The translations under genes and the position numbers were made by a program. The notes beneath the pieces are model-generated. The model worked only from the letters and a program-made list of their open reading frames with translations. It was not told the DNA's origin and made no database searches. From Gammaproteobacteria bacterium (GTDB taxonomy: Bacteria > Pseudomonadota > Gammaproteobacteria > Ga0077536), in assembly GCA_030833185.1 (NCBI GenBank), contig JAURHQ010000016.1:1-33700 (forward strand): a stretch of 33,700 nt of DNA, given 5' to 3'. Positions 10,967-18,020 of this stretch are shown here, piece by piece. The stretch's first letter is position 1; each line of letters opens with the position of its first letter.

Positions 10967-11161
10967 ATGCTCATTCTCACCAGACGAGTCGGCGAGTCGC
11001 TGATGATTGGCGACGAAGTTAACGTCACGGTACTCGGCATCAAAGGCAATCAGGTTCGAATCGGGGTGAATGCGCCCAAAGACGTTGCCGTTCACCGTGA
11101 AGAAATCTATCAGCGCATTCAGCAGGAACAACCGGGAACGGCCGTAGGTGAGGACGAATAA
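10967..11161 (+). CDS. csrA: carbon storage regulator CsrA
   Basis: 64 aa. It starts [16 protein letters not shown] and contains the RNA-binding strand with [19 protein letters not shown], matching CsrA/RsmA throughout (including Leu4 and Arg44). The dimer binds GGA motifs in mRNA leaders and controls translation of carbon storage, motility and biofilm genes; glycogen genes are classic targets and glgB lies about 20 kb downstream. The SD GGAG is 7 nt upstream. The tRNA-Ser(GCT) that follows is also next to csrA in E. coli. Confidence 0.98.
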   Translation: MLILTRRVGESLMIGDEVNVTVLGIKGNQVRIGVNAPKDVAVHREEIYQRIQQEQPGTAVGEDE

Positions 11162-11221
11162 GTCCTCATCTGCGTAAGGTCGCTTTACGCTGGCAGGCTG
11201 CCTCGGTATCCTGCCGGCCAC

Positions 11222-11314
11222 GGAGAGATGGCCGAGTGGCTGAAGGCGCTCCCCTGCTAAGGGAGTATAGGGTCAAAAGCTCTATCGAGGGTTCGAATCC
11301 CTCTCTCTCCGCCA
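11222..11314 (+). tRNA. tRNA-Ser (anticodon GCT)
   Basis: 93 nt with encoded CCA. The acceptor stem pairs ggagaga (11222-11228) with tctctcc (11304-11310); G at 11311 is the serine-type discriminator base and CCA is 11312-11314. The anticodon GCT is at 11256-11258. A long variable arm follows, and the T-loop is the standard ggttcgaatcc. It reads AGC/AGT serine codons. Confidence 0.98.
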
Positions 11315-11360
11315 ATAAAAACGCCCGCTAACAGCGGGCTTTTTTATTGGCGGAGAGAGA
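11302..11360 (+). terminator. terminator within a 28-bp-arm hairpin spanning the tRNA-Ser 3' end
   Basis: The core is a standard intrinsic terminator: gcccgct (11323-11329), loop aac, agcgggc (11333-11339), then six T (11340-11345). The symmetry continues outward: 11302-11329 and 11333-11360 are inverted repeats with one mismatch in 28, so the right arm contains the complement of the tRNA acceptor 3' strand, GCCA and flank. Confidence 0.85.
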
Positions 11361-11455
11361 TGCCGTGATGAGCACCCTTCGTTCGACAAACTCGCAGCGC
11401 GAGTTTGGACGCCGCAGGCGCCCCGCAGGGGTGAGCGTTCGCCCAAGCGAACGTG

Positions 11456-11516
11456 AATCTATCCCTCTCTCGCCCGACGCCCGCTATCAGCGGGCTTTTT
11501 TATTGGCGGAGAGAGA
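11456..11516 (+). repeat. partial duplicate of the tRNA-Ser 3' end and its terminator
   Basis: The stretch 11489-11516 is identical over 28 nt to 11333-11360. The stretch before it is a decayed version of the tRNA 3' end and the left terminator arm, with loop atc in place of aac. The terminator core with its T-run is intact, so this copy could still terminate transcription. It looks like a scar of duplication or element integration at the tRNA 3' end. Confidence 0.8.
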
Positions 11517-11666
11517 CTTCGTCGTACGGGTGGGTCGCTCGACAAGTCGGTTCCCTCTACCTTGCAGGCACGGCGCAAGCGCCGGGCCTGCTGCCGAGAC
11601 GATTGACCACTTTGGCAGAGGATTCTGGGTGCCAACCCCAGCGTCAAGCGAGGTCGCGCATCGCCC

Positions 11667-11739
11667 GTGGGAGCGGCAACGCCGCGACGCCGTCGGCAAG
11701 TCCACAACAATCTGGCTCGGGGCAGAAAGCCCCTCGCAC
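11667..11739. repeat. inverted pair of REP-like palindromes (REPIN-like)
   Basis: Left unit 11667-11688: head GTGGGA, then stem gcggc-aac-gccgc. Right unit 11717-11739, on the opposite strand: head GTGCGA, then stem ggggc with gcccc. Two REP units facing each other about 28 nt apart match the REPIN arrangement known from Pseudomonas and Xanthomonadaceae. No REP-associated transposase gene is in the window. Confidence 0.6.
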
Positions 11740-11887
11740 GAATGCTGTGCTACGCCGATCTGCTCTCGTGTAGGCGAGGCCGTGCCGGCCGCGATTAGGT
11801 CTGGCCTCGCACCGCCGGCCTCCTGCACCAGCCGGGCCGGCCAATCCCGGGCTTGTGTCCAAGCATCGCCAGCATCCCGACCGGGCC

Positions 11888-11893
11888 TATACT
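11888..11893 (+). promoter_or_regulatory. putative -10 box (TATACT)
   Basis: TATACT lies 41 nt before the GTG start of the dioxygenase beta gene. A clear -35 is not visible at normal spacing. It argues for the GTG at 11934 rather than a start further upstream. Confidence 0.45.
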
Positions 11894-11933
11894 CCGCGCT
11901 GGCGTTCTGCCGTCTGATGCAAGGGGTCTCGCC

Positions 11934-12422
11934 GTGAATTTGTTGAGCTTGAGTGCGCCTGAGCGCCGGTTGCTGGTCGAAGAATTACTCGCCCGCTACG
12001 TGCGCTGTCTGGATGACGACCAGCTTGAAGCATGGCCGGCGTTTTTTACGGCCCAATGCCGGTACATCGTGCGTTCGCAGGAAAACGCCTCGCGTGGCCT
12101 GTCGACGGCGGCCATGTACTGCGATTCCCGCGCAATGCTGGCGGATCGTATCGTCGCGCTACGCCATGCGAACATCTTTGAAACCCACCGCTATCGCCAC
12201 TTCGTAAGCGCCCTGTTGCTCGATGAACTCAGTGCCGACGCGCTGACAGCCACCAGCAACTACGTGGTGCTGCGTACGCGAACCAACGGCGTGACCGAAA
12301 TTTTCAGCGCCGGCAGCTACCGCGACCGCATCGTGGTGGAGGACGGCGAGTTGCGCTTCGCCGAAAAACTGGTGATTTTCGACACTGACCGAATCGATAC
12401 CCTGCTGGTGACACCGCTATGA
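11934..12422 (+). CDS. aromatic ring-hydroxylating dioxygenase, beta (small) subunit
   Basis: 162 aa from GTG 11934, placed downstream of TATACT and with AAGGGG upstream. The fold is that of the NTF2-like small subunit: an N-terminal helical part (RLLVEELLARYVRCLDDDQLEAW), then RYIVRSQENASRG and the strand-rich C-terminal half (VTEIFSAGSYRDRIVVEDGELRFAEKLVIFDTDRIDTLL). Beta subunits support the alpha3beta3 oxygenase and usually do not bind metal. Its stop overlaps the alpha-subunit ATG by 4 nt (ATGA). The beta-before-alpha order is the reverse of most clusters. Confidence 0.88.
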   Translation: MNLLSLSAPERRLLVEELLARYVRCLDDDQLEAWPAFFTAQCRYIVRSQENASRGLSTAAMYCDSRAMLADRIVALRHANIFETHRYRHFVSALLLDELSADALTATSNYVVLRTRTNGVTEIFSAGSYRDRIVVEDGELRFAEKLVIFDTDRIDTLLVTPL

Positions 12423-13672
12423 ACAGTTCCCCGCTACTGCAATGGCCCGTGCAAGGCGACGGCTGCCGCGTGCCCTACGGCGTGTTCACGGACCGCGACT
12501 GGTATGCGCGCGAGCAGGCCACCATTTTTCGCGGCCCCACCTGGAGCTTTGTGGCACTGGAGGCCGAAGTCGCGCGGCCGGGTGACTACAAGTCGACATT
12601 CCTGGGCGACACGCCGGTTATCGTGACGCGGGACAACGACGGCCAAATCAATGTCCTGCAAAATCGCTGCGCGCACCGCGGTGCGCTGGTATGCCGCGAG
12701 CGTCGGGGCAACGCCCGCCGGTTGGAATGCGTGTATCACCAGTGGAATTACGACCTGAAGGGTCGACTGCGTGGCGTGCCTTTCCGGACCGGGATAGACG
12801 GCAAGGGCGGCATGCCCGACGGCTTCAATCTGGACGCCCATGGTCTGGTGAAGCTGCGCGTGGCCCGTCTGCACGGACTGGTGTTTGCCAGTTTTTCCAA
12901 TGACGTGGCGCCCTTGGAAGACTATCTGGGGCCCATGGTGGTGGCGGCCATTGCGCGACTTTTTAATCGAGACATTGTGGTGACTGGCGATCAGCGTCAG
13001 TTCATCCATGGCAACTGGAAGCTGTACGCCGAGAACACGCGCGACCCCTATCACGCCAGCCTGCTGCACCTCTTTCACAACACCTTTGGCCTGTACCGCT
13101 CCTCGCAGACGGGCGCCTGCAAGATGGACGCTGGGCACCGCCATACGCTGTTGTACGCGATGGCAGGCACCAGCACGGCCGAAGCCGACAAAGCGGCCTA
13201 TCAGGACAGCCGTAGTTTGAACACGGCCTTCAAGCTGGCGGACCCCTCGGTGCTGGCCGGGCGGCGCGAATTTGACGACGGCATTACGTTGGTAATCCTG
13301 TCTGTGTTCCCCAACCTCGTGGTTCAGCAGATCGCCAACACGCTCGCCGTGCGCCAAATTGTGCCGTATTCGGTTGATTCGTTTGAACTCGTCTGGACGC
13401 ATTTCGGGTACGCCGATGACGACGAGGCGATGCGCGAGATTCGCTTGAAGCAGACCAACCTGATCGGCCCCGCCGGCTACGTGGCCATGGAGGACGGCGA
13501 AGCGGTGGAAATCGTCCAGAAGGCGATTGCCCGCGACGAAGACGCACACTCCTGGATTGCGATGGGCGGCGGCCGGGCGGAAGACGCCGAACATCTGGTC
13601 ACCGAGTCGGCGATCGTCGGTTTCTGGGAAAACTACCGCCGCCTGATGGGCATCAGCGTCGCGGCGGTGTGA
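12419..13672 (+). CDS. aromatic ring-hydroxylating dioxygenase, alpha (Rieske) subunit
   Basis: 417 aa. The Rieske [2Fe-2S] ligands are C84-A-H86 and C104-V-Y-H107. The mononuclear iron site has H212 and H217 in RDPYHASLLH and D359 in GPAGYVAMEDGE; D209 is the bridging Asp between the two centres. Overall layout, including the FELVWTHFGYADDDEAM segment, resembles the salicylate 5-hydroxylase / anthranilate dioxygenase group (NagG, AndAc). Such enzymes insert O2 into aromatic acids using electrons from a ferredoxin and reductase; neither gene is nearby. The substrate cannot be assigned with certainty. Confidence 0.92.
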   Translation: MNSSPLLQWPVQGDGCRVPYGVFTDRDWYAREQATIFRGPTWSFVALEAEVARPGDYKSTFLGDTPVIVTRDNDGQINVLQNRCAHRGALVCRERRGNARRLECVYHQWNYDLKGRLRGVPFRTGIDGKGGMPDGFNLDAHGLVKLRVARLHGLVFASFSNDVAPLEDYLGPMVVAAIARLFNRDIVVTGDQRQFIHGNWKLYAENTRDPYHASLLHLFHNTFGLYRSSQTGACKMDAGHRHTLLYAMAGTSTAEADKAAYQDSRSLNTAFKLADPSVLAGRREFDDGITLVILSVFPNLVVQQIANTLAVRQIVPYSVDSFELVWTHFGYADDDEAMREIRLKQTNLIGPAGYVAMEDGEAVEIVQKAIARDEDAHSWIAMGGGRAEDAEHLVTESAIVGFWENYRRLMGISVAAV

Positions 13673-13696
13673 GGCTGGCTGACAAGCGCGACTCGT

Positions 13697-14221
13697 TTAA
13701 TCGCCTTTCCGGCGGAAAAAGATGCTGATCTCGGCCACCTGCACGCCCAGTTTGCTCATGCGGGTTCGATTCGCCAGCGTCTGTTCGTCGATAAGATACA
13801 TCCAGTCGTCCATGTCGACGTGCCAGATCTTGCCGTCCACCGGCAAGGCCAGCACATAGCGCCACTGCAGGGCGTTGCCGGCGGCCACGCCGGCGGCAGT
13901 GCCAACGACGTCACCCGCAGTGCCCGTGTAGCGGTCCCCGCGCTTGGTGATCTCCCAGCGCCGGTGCTCTTTTTTGCCGTCGGACCAGTCGAAATTTTCT
14001 TCCAGCACCCCGGTCGCGCCCTGCCAGCGCGCATCAATGTGGACGGTAAACCGGCGCAACACCTTGCCGCTGCGGTCCTGCACCATGCCCCAGCCGGTGA
14101 TTTCGCCGTTGAAATAACGCTGTAAATCGAGCGGTGGCTGCTGGTCCCGATAATCCTGAATCGAGACCTGCGAACAAGCCGAAAGCAACAGCCCAACCAG
14201 GGCTAGCAATGTTTTCTTCAT
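13697..14221 (-). CDS. DUF3833-family outer-membrane lipoprotein
   Basis: 174 aa. The signal peptide ends in the lipobox LLSAC with C16; Ser at +2 predicts sorting to the outer membrane. The body (QRYFNGEITGWGMVQDRSGKV; FDWSDGKKEHRRW; WHVDMDDWMYLIDEQTLANR) matches the DUF3833 family. Function is unknown. In many gammaproteobacteria DUF3833 genes sit with DUF1365, cyclopropane synthase and MFS genes; here only the MFS gene is present, 13 nt upstream, so the two probably form an operon. Confidence 0.82.
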   Translation of the reverse strand: MKKTLLALVGLLLSACSQVSIQDYRDQQPPLDLQRYFNGEITGWGMVQDRSGKVLRRFTVHIDARWQGATGVLEENFDWSDGKKEHRRWEITKRGDRYTGTAGDVVGTAAGVAAGNALQWRYVLALPVDGKIWHVDMDDWMYLIDEQTLANRTRMSKLGVQVAEISIFFRRKGD

Positions 14222-14234
14222 GCGCGATACGCCT

Positions 14235-15560
14235 TCAATTTGCCGACCGGTGTCGGTCGGGAGTGTGTAAGAGGCCAGACCAGACCAGTGCCAGTGCGCT
14301 CATCAGTTTCAGCGCACAGGGCACCAGCGCGTAGACCACAGACAGGGCCAGCAGGCCCTGCGCGTCATCGCTACCCGGCGTGTAGCCGAGCAGCGCAAGC
14401 AGCGGCAGGCCGAGGCCCGCCGCGAGCGCCAGATTGGCTTTGCTCAGCAAATGCCACAGACCAAAGTAGGCGCCCTCGGCGCGCGCCAGCCCGGCTTTTT
14501 CATCGTCGTCGATGGCGTCGGCCAGCAGCGCCGGCGGCAGCGCCAGGTCGGCGCCCAGCGCCAGACCGGACAGCGCGCAGATGATGAAAAACGCCTGCAC
14601 GTCGCCGGGCGTCAAGCCGTAGGCCCAGACGAAGGCCGCGATCGACAGCCCCATTCCCAGCAGCCAGGCGCCGGCTTTGCCGTAGCGCCGTGCGGCGATC
14701 AGCCACAAGGGCATGCCTGCCGCGCCGGCCGCGAAGTACACCACCAGGAACGCGCCGCCCAGCTCCGGCCTGCCGATGACGTCTTCGACGAAAAACAACA
14801 CGACCGTGGCCGGAATCGAGGCCGCAATGCCGCTTAGCGCAAACACCAGCGCCAGCCGTCGGAACTGCGCGTTACGCAAGGGCATGAACATGGACCGCCA
14901 CGCCTGCCCGCCAGGCGGCGCCAGCGGCGCAGGAGACTGCGGCGGCGGTGTCCAGCGCAGACTGATGCCACCCATCAGCACCAGCAGTCCGGCGAACAGC
15001 ACGGCGAAGCGCGCATACGCCGCCTGAGGTCCGAGCGCCGTGGCCCACCACTCGGGCAAGGCGGCGGCGACGAAGACGCCGAGCAGCGCCAGCCCTTCTC
15101 GCCAGGCGGTGACGCGCGTTCGTTCAATCCGATCGCTGGCTAACTCGGCGCCCAAGGCCTGATAGCTCACGCTGACCGTGCTGAAACCGAGGTAGGTCAC
15201 GAGCAGCGCGCCGACCAGCCATCCCGCCAGCGCCGGGGGCGACAGCGCGGGGGGCATCAACAAGCCGCACATGCCAAGGGCAAGCAGTGGAATGCCGGCG
15301 GCGATCCAGCGCCCTCGACTGCCACCGCGCTGGCGGGTGCGGTCGCTGAGATAGCCCAACACCGGGTCCTGCAGGGCATCAAGGCTGCGGGCGAGGAGCA
15401 GAATCAAGCCCACCAGACCCAACTCCAGTCCCAGGGTCTTGGTATAGAAGTTTGGCACCAGCACGTAGATCGGCAGCGCCGCCATGGCCAGCGGTACGCC
15501 CAGCGCGGCATAGGCCAGCAGGTCGGTGGTCTTGAGCGGTGGCGACAGTGGGGAGGTCAT
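14235..15560 (-). CDS. GPH-type MFS transporter
   Basis: 441 aa from ATG 15560; a TTG at 15590 would add 10 residues. About 12 hydrophobic segments are visible. The motif LLLARSLDALQDPVLGYLSD after TM2 is characteristic of the glycoside-pentoside-hexuronide:cation symporter branch, and FSTVSVSYQALGAELA in the middle supports it. It is an inner-membrane secondary transporter. The substrate is unknown: homologues beside DUF3833 genes are not known sugar carriers. First gene of a probable two-gene unit with the DUF3833 lipoprotein. Confidence 0.85.
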   Translation of the reverse strand: MTSPLSPPLKTTDLLAYAALGVPLAMAALPIYVLVPNFYTKTLGLELGLVGLILLLARSLDALQDPVLGYLSDRTRQRGGSRGRWIAAGIPLLALGMCGLLMPPALSPPALAGWLVGALLVTYLGFSTVSVSYQALGAELASDRIERTRVTAWREGLALLGVFVAAALPEWWATALGPQAAYARFAVLFAGLLVLMGGISLRWTPPPQSPAPLAPPGGQAWRSMFMPLRNAQFRRLALVFALSGIAASIPATVVLFFVEDVIGRPELGGAFLVVYFAAGAAGMPLWLIAARRYGKAGAWLLGMGLSIAAFVWAYGLTPGDVQAFFIICALSGLALGADLALPPALLADAIDDDEKAGLARAEGAYFGLWHLLSKANLALAAGLGLPLLALLGYTPGSDDAQGLLALSVVYALVPCALKLMSALALVWSGLLHTPDRHRSAN

Positions 15561-15671
15561 GGGCGCGCCTGCAAAGGATTTATCGTTCAATGGAAGATAC
15601 GGTGGCCGACACCCGCGCGGCGCACCCGTCTCGCCGCCATCATGCGACTCTTTCTGCCACAGGTGGGTTCC

Positions 15672-16457
15672 ATGATGCGCAAGGTTCTGGGCTGGACGGT
15701 GTTCGCGGTGATGTTAGGCGGGGCGACCCCAGCCCTGGCCGATGAGGCGCTGGACCGCATCAAGGCCCGGGGTCGGCTGGTGGTGGTGGTGAAGAACGAA
15801 GGCGAGCAGCGGCAGGCGGCGCACAAGGACCCGGCCCATTTCGCCAAACGCAATTTTGAAATCGCCATCGCGCGCGAGATCGCCCAACAGGTGCTGGGCT
15901 CGACCGACGCGTTGGAACTCAAACTTCTCCGCAAGCGCGATCGTCTACCGGCGGTGGCCAGCGGCGAGGCGGATCTGGGCCTGTCGATGTTTGCCGTTAC
16001 GCCGACATCGGCGGCGCTGGTCGATTTTTCCAAACCCTATGCCGAGCACAGTCTGGCGGCGATGACGGTGGGCGAGGCGCCCGCCACGCTGGAGGCCTTG
16101 AACGGGCGGCGAATTGGTCTCATCGCGCGCAACGATGCCGGGCGACTGGGCCCACCGGCCGGTCTCAAAGTGGCCGAATGGCGGGCCTTTGAGCGCTTAG
16201 AAGCCGCGGCCGCTGCGTTGCAGGCGGGCGAGATCGATGCCCAGCTGAGCGAACGGCAAAACATTCTCGCCTTCATCGCCGACGGTCACGCCGAACTGCA
16301 CTGCTCGCCAACGCTGGAACGCGTGCCGGTGGCTGTTGCCTTGCCGAAAGCGAGCCCGGACCTTCAGGCTGCGGTCGACGGGGTCATCGATCGCCTGCAG
16401 CGCGACGGCAAGCTCGCCCGTCTGGCCGCGGACAGCGGCCTCAGTGCGGGCGACTAG
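15672..16457 (+). CDS. periplasmic amino-acid-type solute-binding protein
   Basis: 261 aa from ATG 15672 (a second ATG follows directly); AGGTGG is 5 nt upstream. The signal peptide runs to about residue 24 (GGATPALA before DEALD). The body has the family-3 solute-binding layout: IKARGRLVVVVKNEG, NFEIAIAREIAQQVLG, LPAVASGEADLGLSMFAVTPTSAALVDFSKPY, and an LAALDAG-like AAALQAGEIDAQLSE. Usually these proteins feed an ABC importer of polar amino acids; no permease or ATPase gene is nearby. Its stop overlaps the convergent gene's stop in a shared CTAG. Confidence 0.85.
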   Translation: MMRKVLGWTVFAVMLGGATPALADEALDRIKARGRLVVVVKNEGEQRQAAHKDPAHFAKRNFEIAIAREIAQQVLGSTDALELKLLRKRDRLPAVASGEADLGLSMFAVTPTSAALVDFSKPYAEHSLAAMTVGEAPATLEALNGRRIGLIARNDAGRLGPPAGLKVAEWRAFERLEAAAAALQAGEIDAQLSERQNILAFIADGHAELHCSPTLERVPVAVALPKASPDLQAAVDGVIDRLQRDGKLARLAADSGLSAGD

Positions 16458-17848
16458 CGCAAATACACCGCCTCGAAGCGGGCGGCCTGCCGGCCGCCTT
16501 CGTCAAACAGGTGGAGATACTGCCCCTCGACCGACCAGGTGCTGGTGGCTTTGAGCGCCTTAAGCAGGGCCGCCTCCTGATCCATGCCGTTGATACAGGC
16601 CATGCGGGTCGCCACCGTGCCGCGGAAAGCCAGCTTGCCGCCTTTCAGCGCATAGCGTCCCGCCAGCCGATTGCAGCCGCCGAAGCCCGTCAGTTCATTG
16701 GGCGCTTTGAGAATCAGATGCGCTTGGCCTTGGTCGTCACCGACCCGCACGCCCTTACCGTCGAGTCGGGTGAGTTTCCAGTAGGTGTTCTCCAGCGGCG
16801 GGGGCGTGCCGCCCAGCACGCAGCTTTCAGCCGGCCACAGGCCGTCGTATTCACGAATCACGAGCAGGGAGTCTGGTTTGCCGTCGGTCGGAAGTTCAGC
16901 TTCCATCGTCGCCAGCGAGGCGTGTCCGGCGGGTAACTTCAGGCGCTGGTAAGCGGCGTGCAGGGCGCGTTGCTCGCTGCTGTCGGTCAGCTGCCAGCGC
17001 TGGCCGCTTAAACACTCCGTGAAGCTCGCGCCGCGCTCGTCTTCTGCGTACATGCCGCGCACCAGACCGCGGAACACGAAGGGCTTATAGGCCGGCTGGC
17101 GGCGCAGTTCACGGTCGTCCCGTGACTCCCGCAGCTGGCCGACGATATCCAGCTTCAACAGCCCGTCTTCGTTGCTAATGCCCAGCATCATGGGCGCTTC
17201 GCTGGCGCCGACCAGCCGCAGCGCGCGGCGTTCTTCGTCCACTTCCCAACGGCCCAGCTGGTCCAGCCCCGGCGTGTCGTTACCGCCCAGCCAGGTCTGG
17301 CGCAGATACCACACGCGATTAGGCAGCAAATTAAGGTGATGACGGATCCCCTCGCAGGCCGCGCAGGACAGCACGCCCTCAAAACTTGCCGGCAGGTCCT
17401 CCATCGCCGCGGTCGCCGAATTCACCACCGAACTCGGCATATGCAGCAGTAATTTGAGCTCTTCCTCGTCTTCTTCGGTCAGCACCGGCACGAGGGTGTC
17501 GGTGGTGAAGAGCAGTTGCTCGCCCTCCATTATCCGGGCGCGCAGCGCGTAACGCCGGGACGGATCGACCTGCTGATCGTCGTAGCGCAGGCTGAAGGCG
17601 ATAGGGGGTTGGCCGGGCGACTCAAGCGCCAGCTTCGCGATGGTTTTCGCCGGCGCATCGGCCAGCGAGACATCTTCCAGCGTGACCTCCAGCCGCGCGC
17701 CGGGCGTCAGCGCAATGCGTTCCCGATAGGCCACCGTGCCGCGGATTTCGCCGGCCTCGGCCGTGGGTCCCGTCAGCCACAGGACGAACAGGCCGCACAG
17801 CAGGGTGGGCAACAGCAGGGGGCGGCTGCGGGCGAGACTCAGGGTCAT
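16454..17848 (-). CDS. periplasmic YbaY-like / NlpE-like / META-domain fusion protein
   Basis: 464 aa from ATG 17848 (GGAG upstream); the longer frame to 18043 would overlap the divergent gene and bury the signal peptide. Layout: signal peptide to about residue 32 (TAEA end, no lipobox); YbaY/YscW-like beta domain at about 33-122; NlpE-like domain at about 155-260 with a CXXC at C162-A-A-C165 in EGVLSCAACEGI; a linking region with SGQRWQL; and a C-terminal META (HslJ-like) domain from about 353 (ENTYWKLTRLDGK, NELTGFGGCNRLAGRY). NlpE senses envelope and surface stress; META proteins link to heat or antibiotic resistance. The combined role is inferred to be envelope homeostasis. Confidence 0.75.
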   Translation of the reverse strand: MTLSLARSRPLLLPTLLCGLFVLWLTGPTAEAGEIRGTVAYRERIALTPGARLEVTLEDVSLADAPAKTIAKLALESPGQPPIAFSLRYDDQQVDPSRRYALRARIMEGEQLLFTTDTLVPVLTEEDEEELKLLLHMPSSVVNSATAAMEDLPASFEGVLSCAACEGIRHHLNLLPNRVWYLRQTWLGGNDTPGLDQLGRWEVDEERRALRLVGASEAPMMLGISNEDGLLKLDIVGQLRESRDDRELRRQPAYKPFVFRGLVRGMYAEDERGASFTECLSGQRWQLTDSSEQRALHAAYQRLKLPAGHASLATMEAELPTDGKPDSLLVIREYDGLWPAESCVLGGTPPPLENTYWKLTRLDGKGVRVGDDQGQAHLILKAPNELTGFGGCNRLAGRYALKGGKLAFRGTVATRMACINGMDQEAALLKALKATSTWSVEGQYLHLFDEGGRQAARFEAVYLR

Positions 17849-18020
17849 TCCGATACTCCGGCTTGCAAGGGGACTGGGCGCGTGACCGGCAAGGCCGACC
17901 CACCGCACCGGCACCGTACGGGTTTTGACCACGCGCCGACAAGCCGGTGTGCGCTTTGACAGTCGCAAGGCCGGCTCTGCATAGTTCGCTTCCCTTCCGG
18001 CGCCGCTGCATCCATCGCTC

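Larger units (their letters stand above)
11361..11887. other. gene-free, repeat-rich interval after tRNA-Ser
   Basis: No credible coding region; the frames that stay open have no recognisable protein content. It holds two small hairpins (aaactcg 11388-11394 with cgagttt 11400-11406; cgttcgc 11436-11442 with gcgaacg 11447-11453), a second copy of the tRNA 3' flank, and an inverted REP-like pair. Confidence 0.6.

Noticed and set aside
11347-11937. Open frame in the repeat region after tRNA-Ser
   Set aside because: It reads across the duplicated terminator and REP units; it is an artefact of high GC.
12434-13594. Long minus-strand frame opposite the Rieske alpha gene
   Set aside because: Shadow of a strongly supported gene; its translation has no recognisable motif. 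The same applies to other long antisense frames opposite alaS, glgB and CorA.
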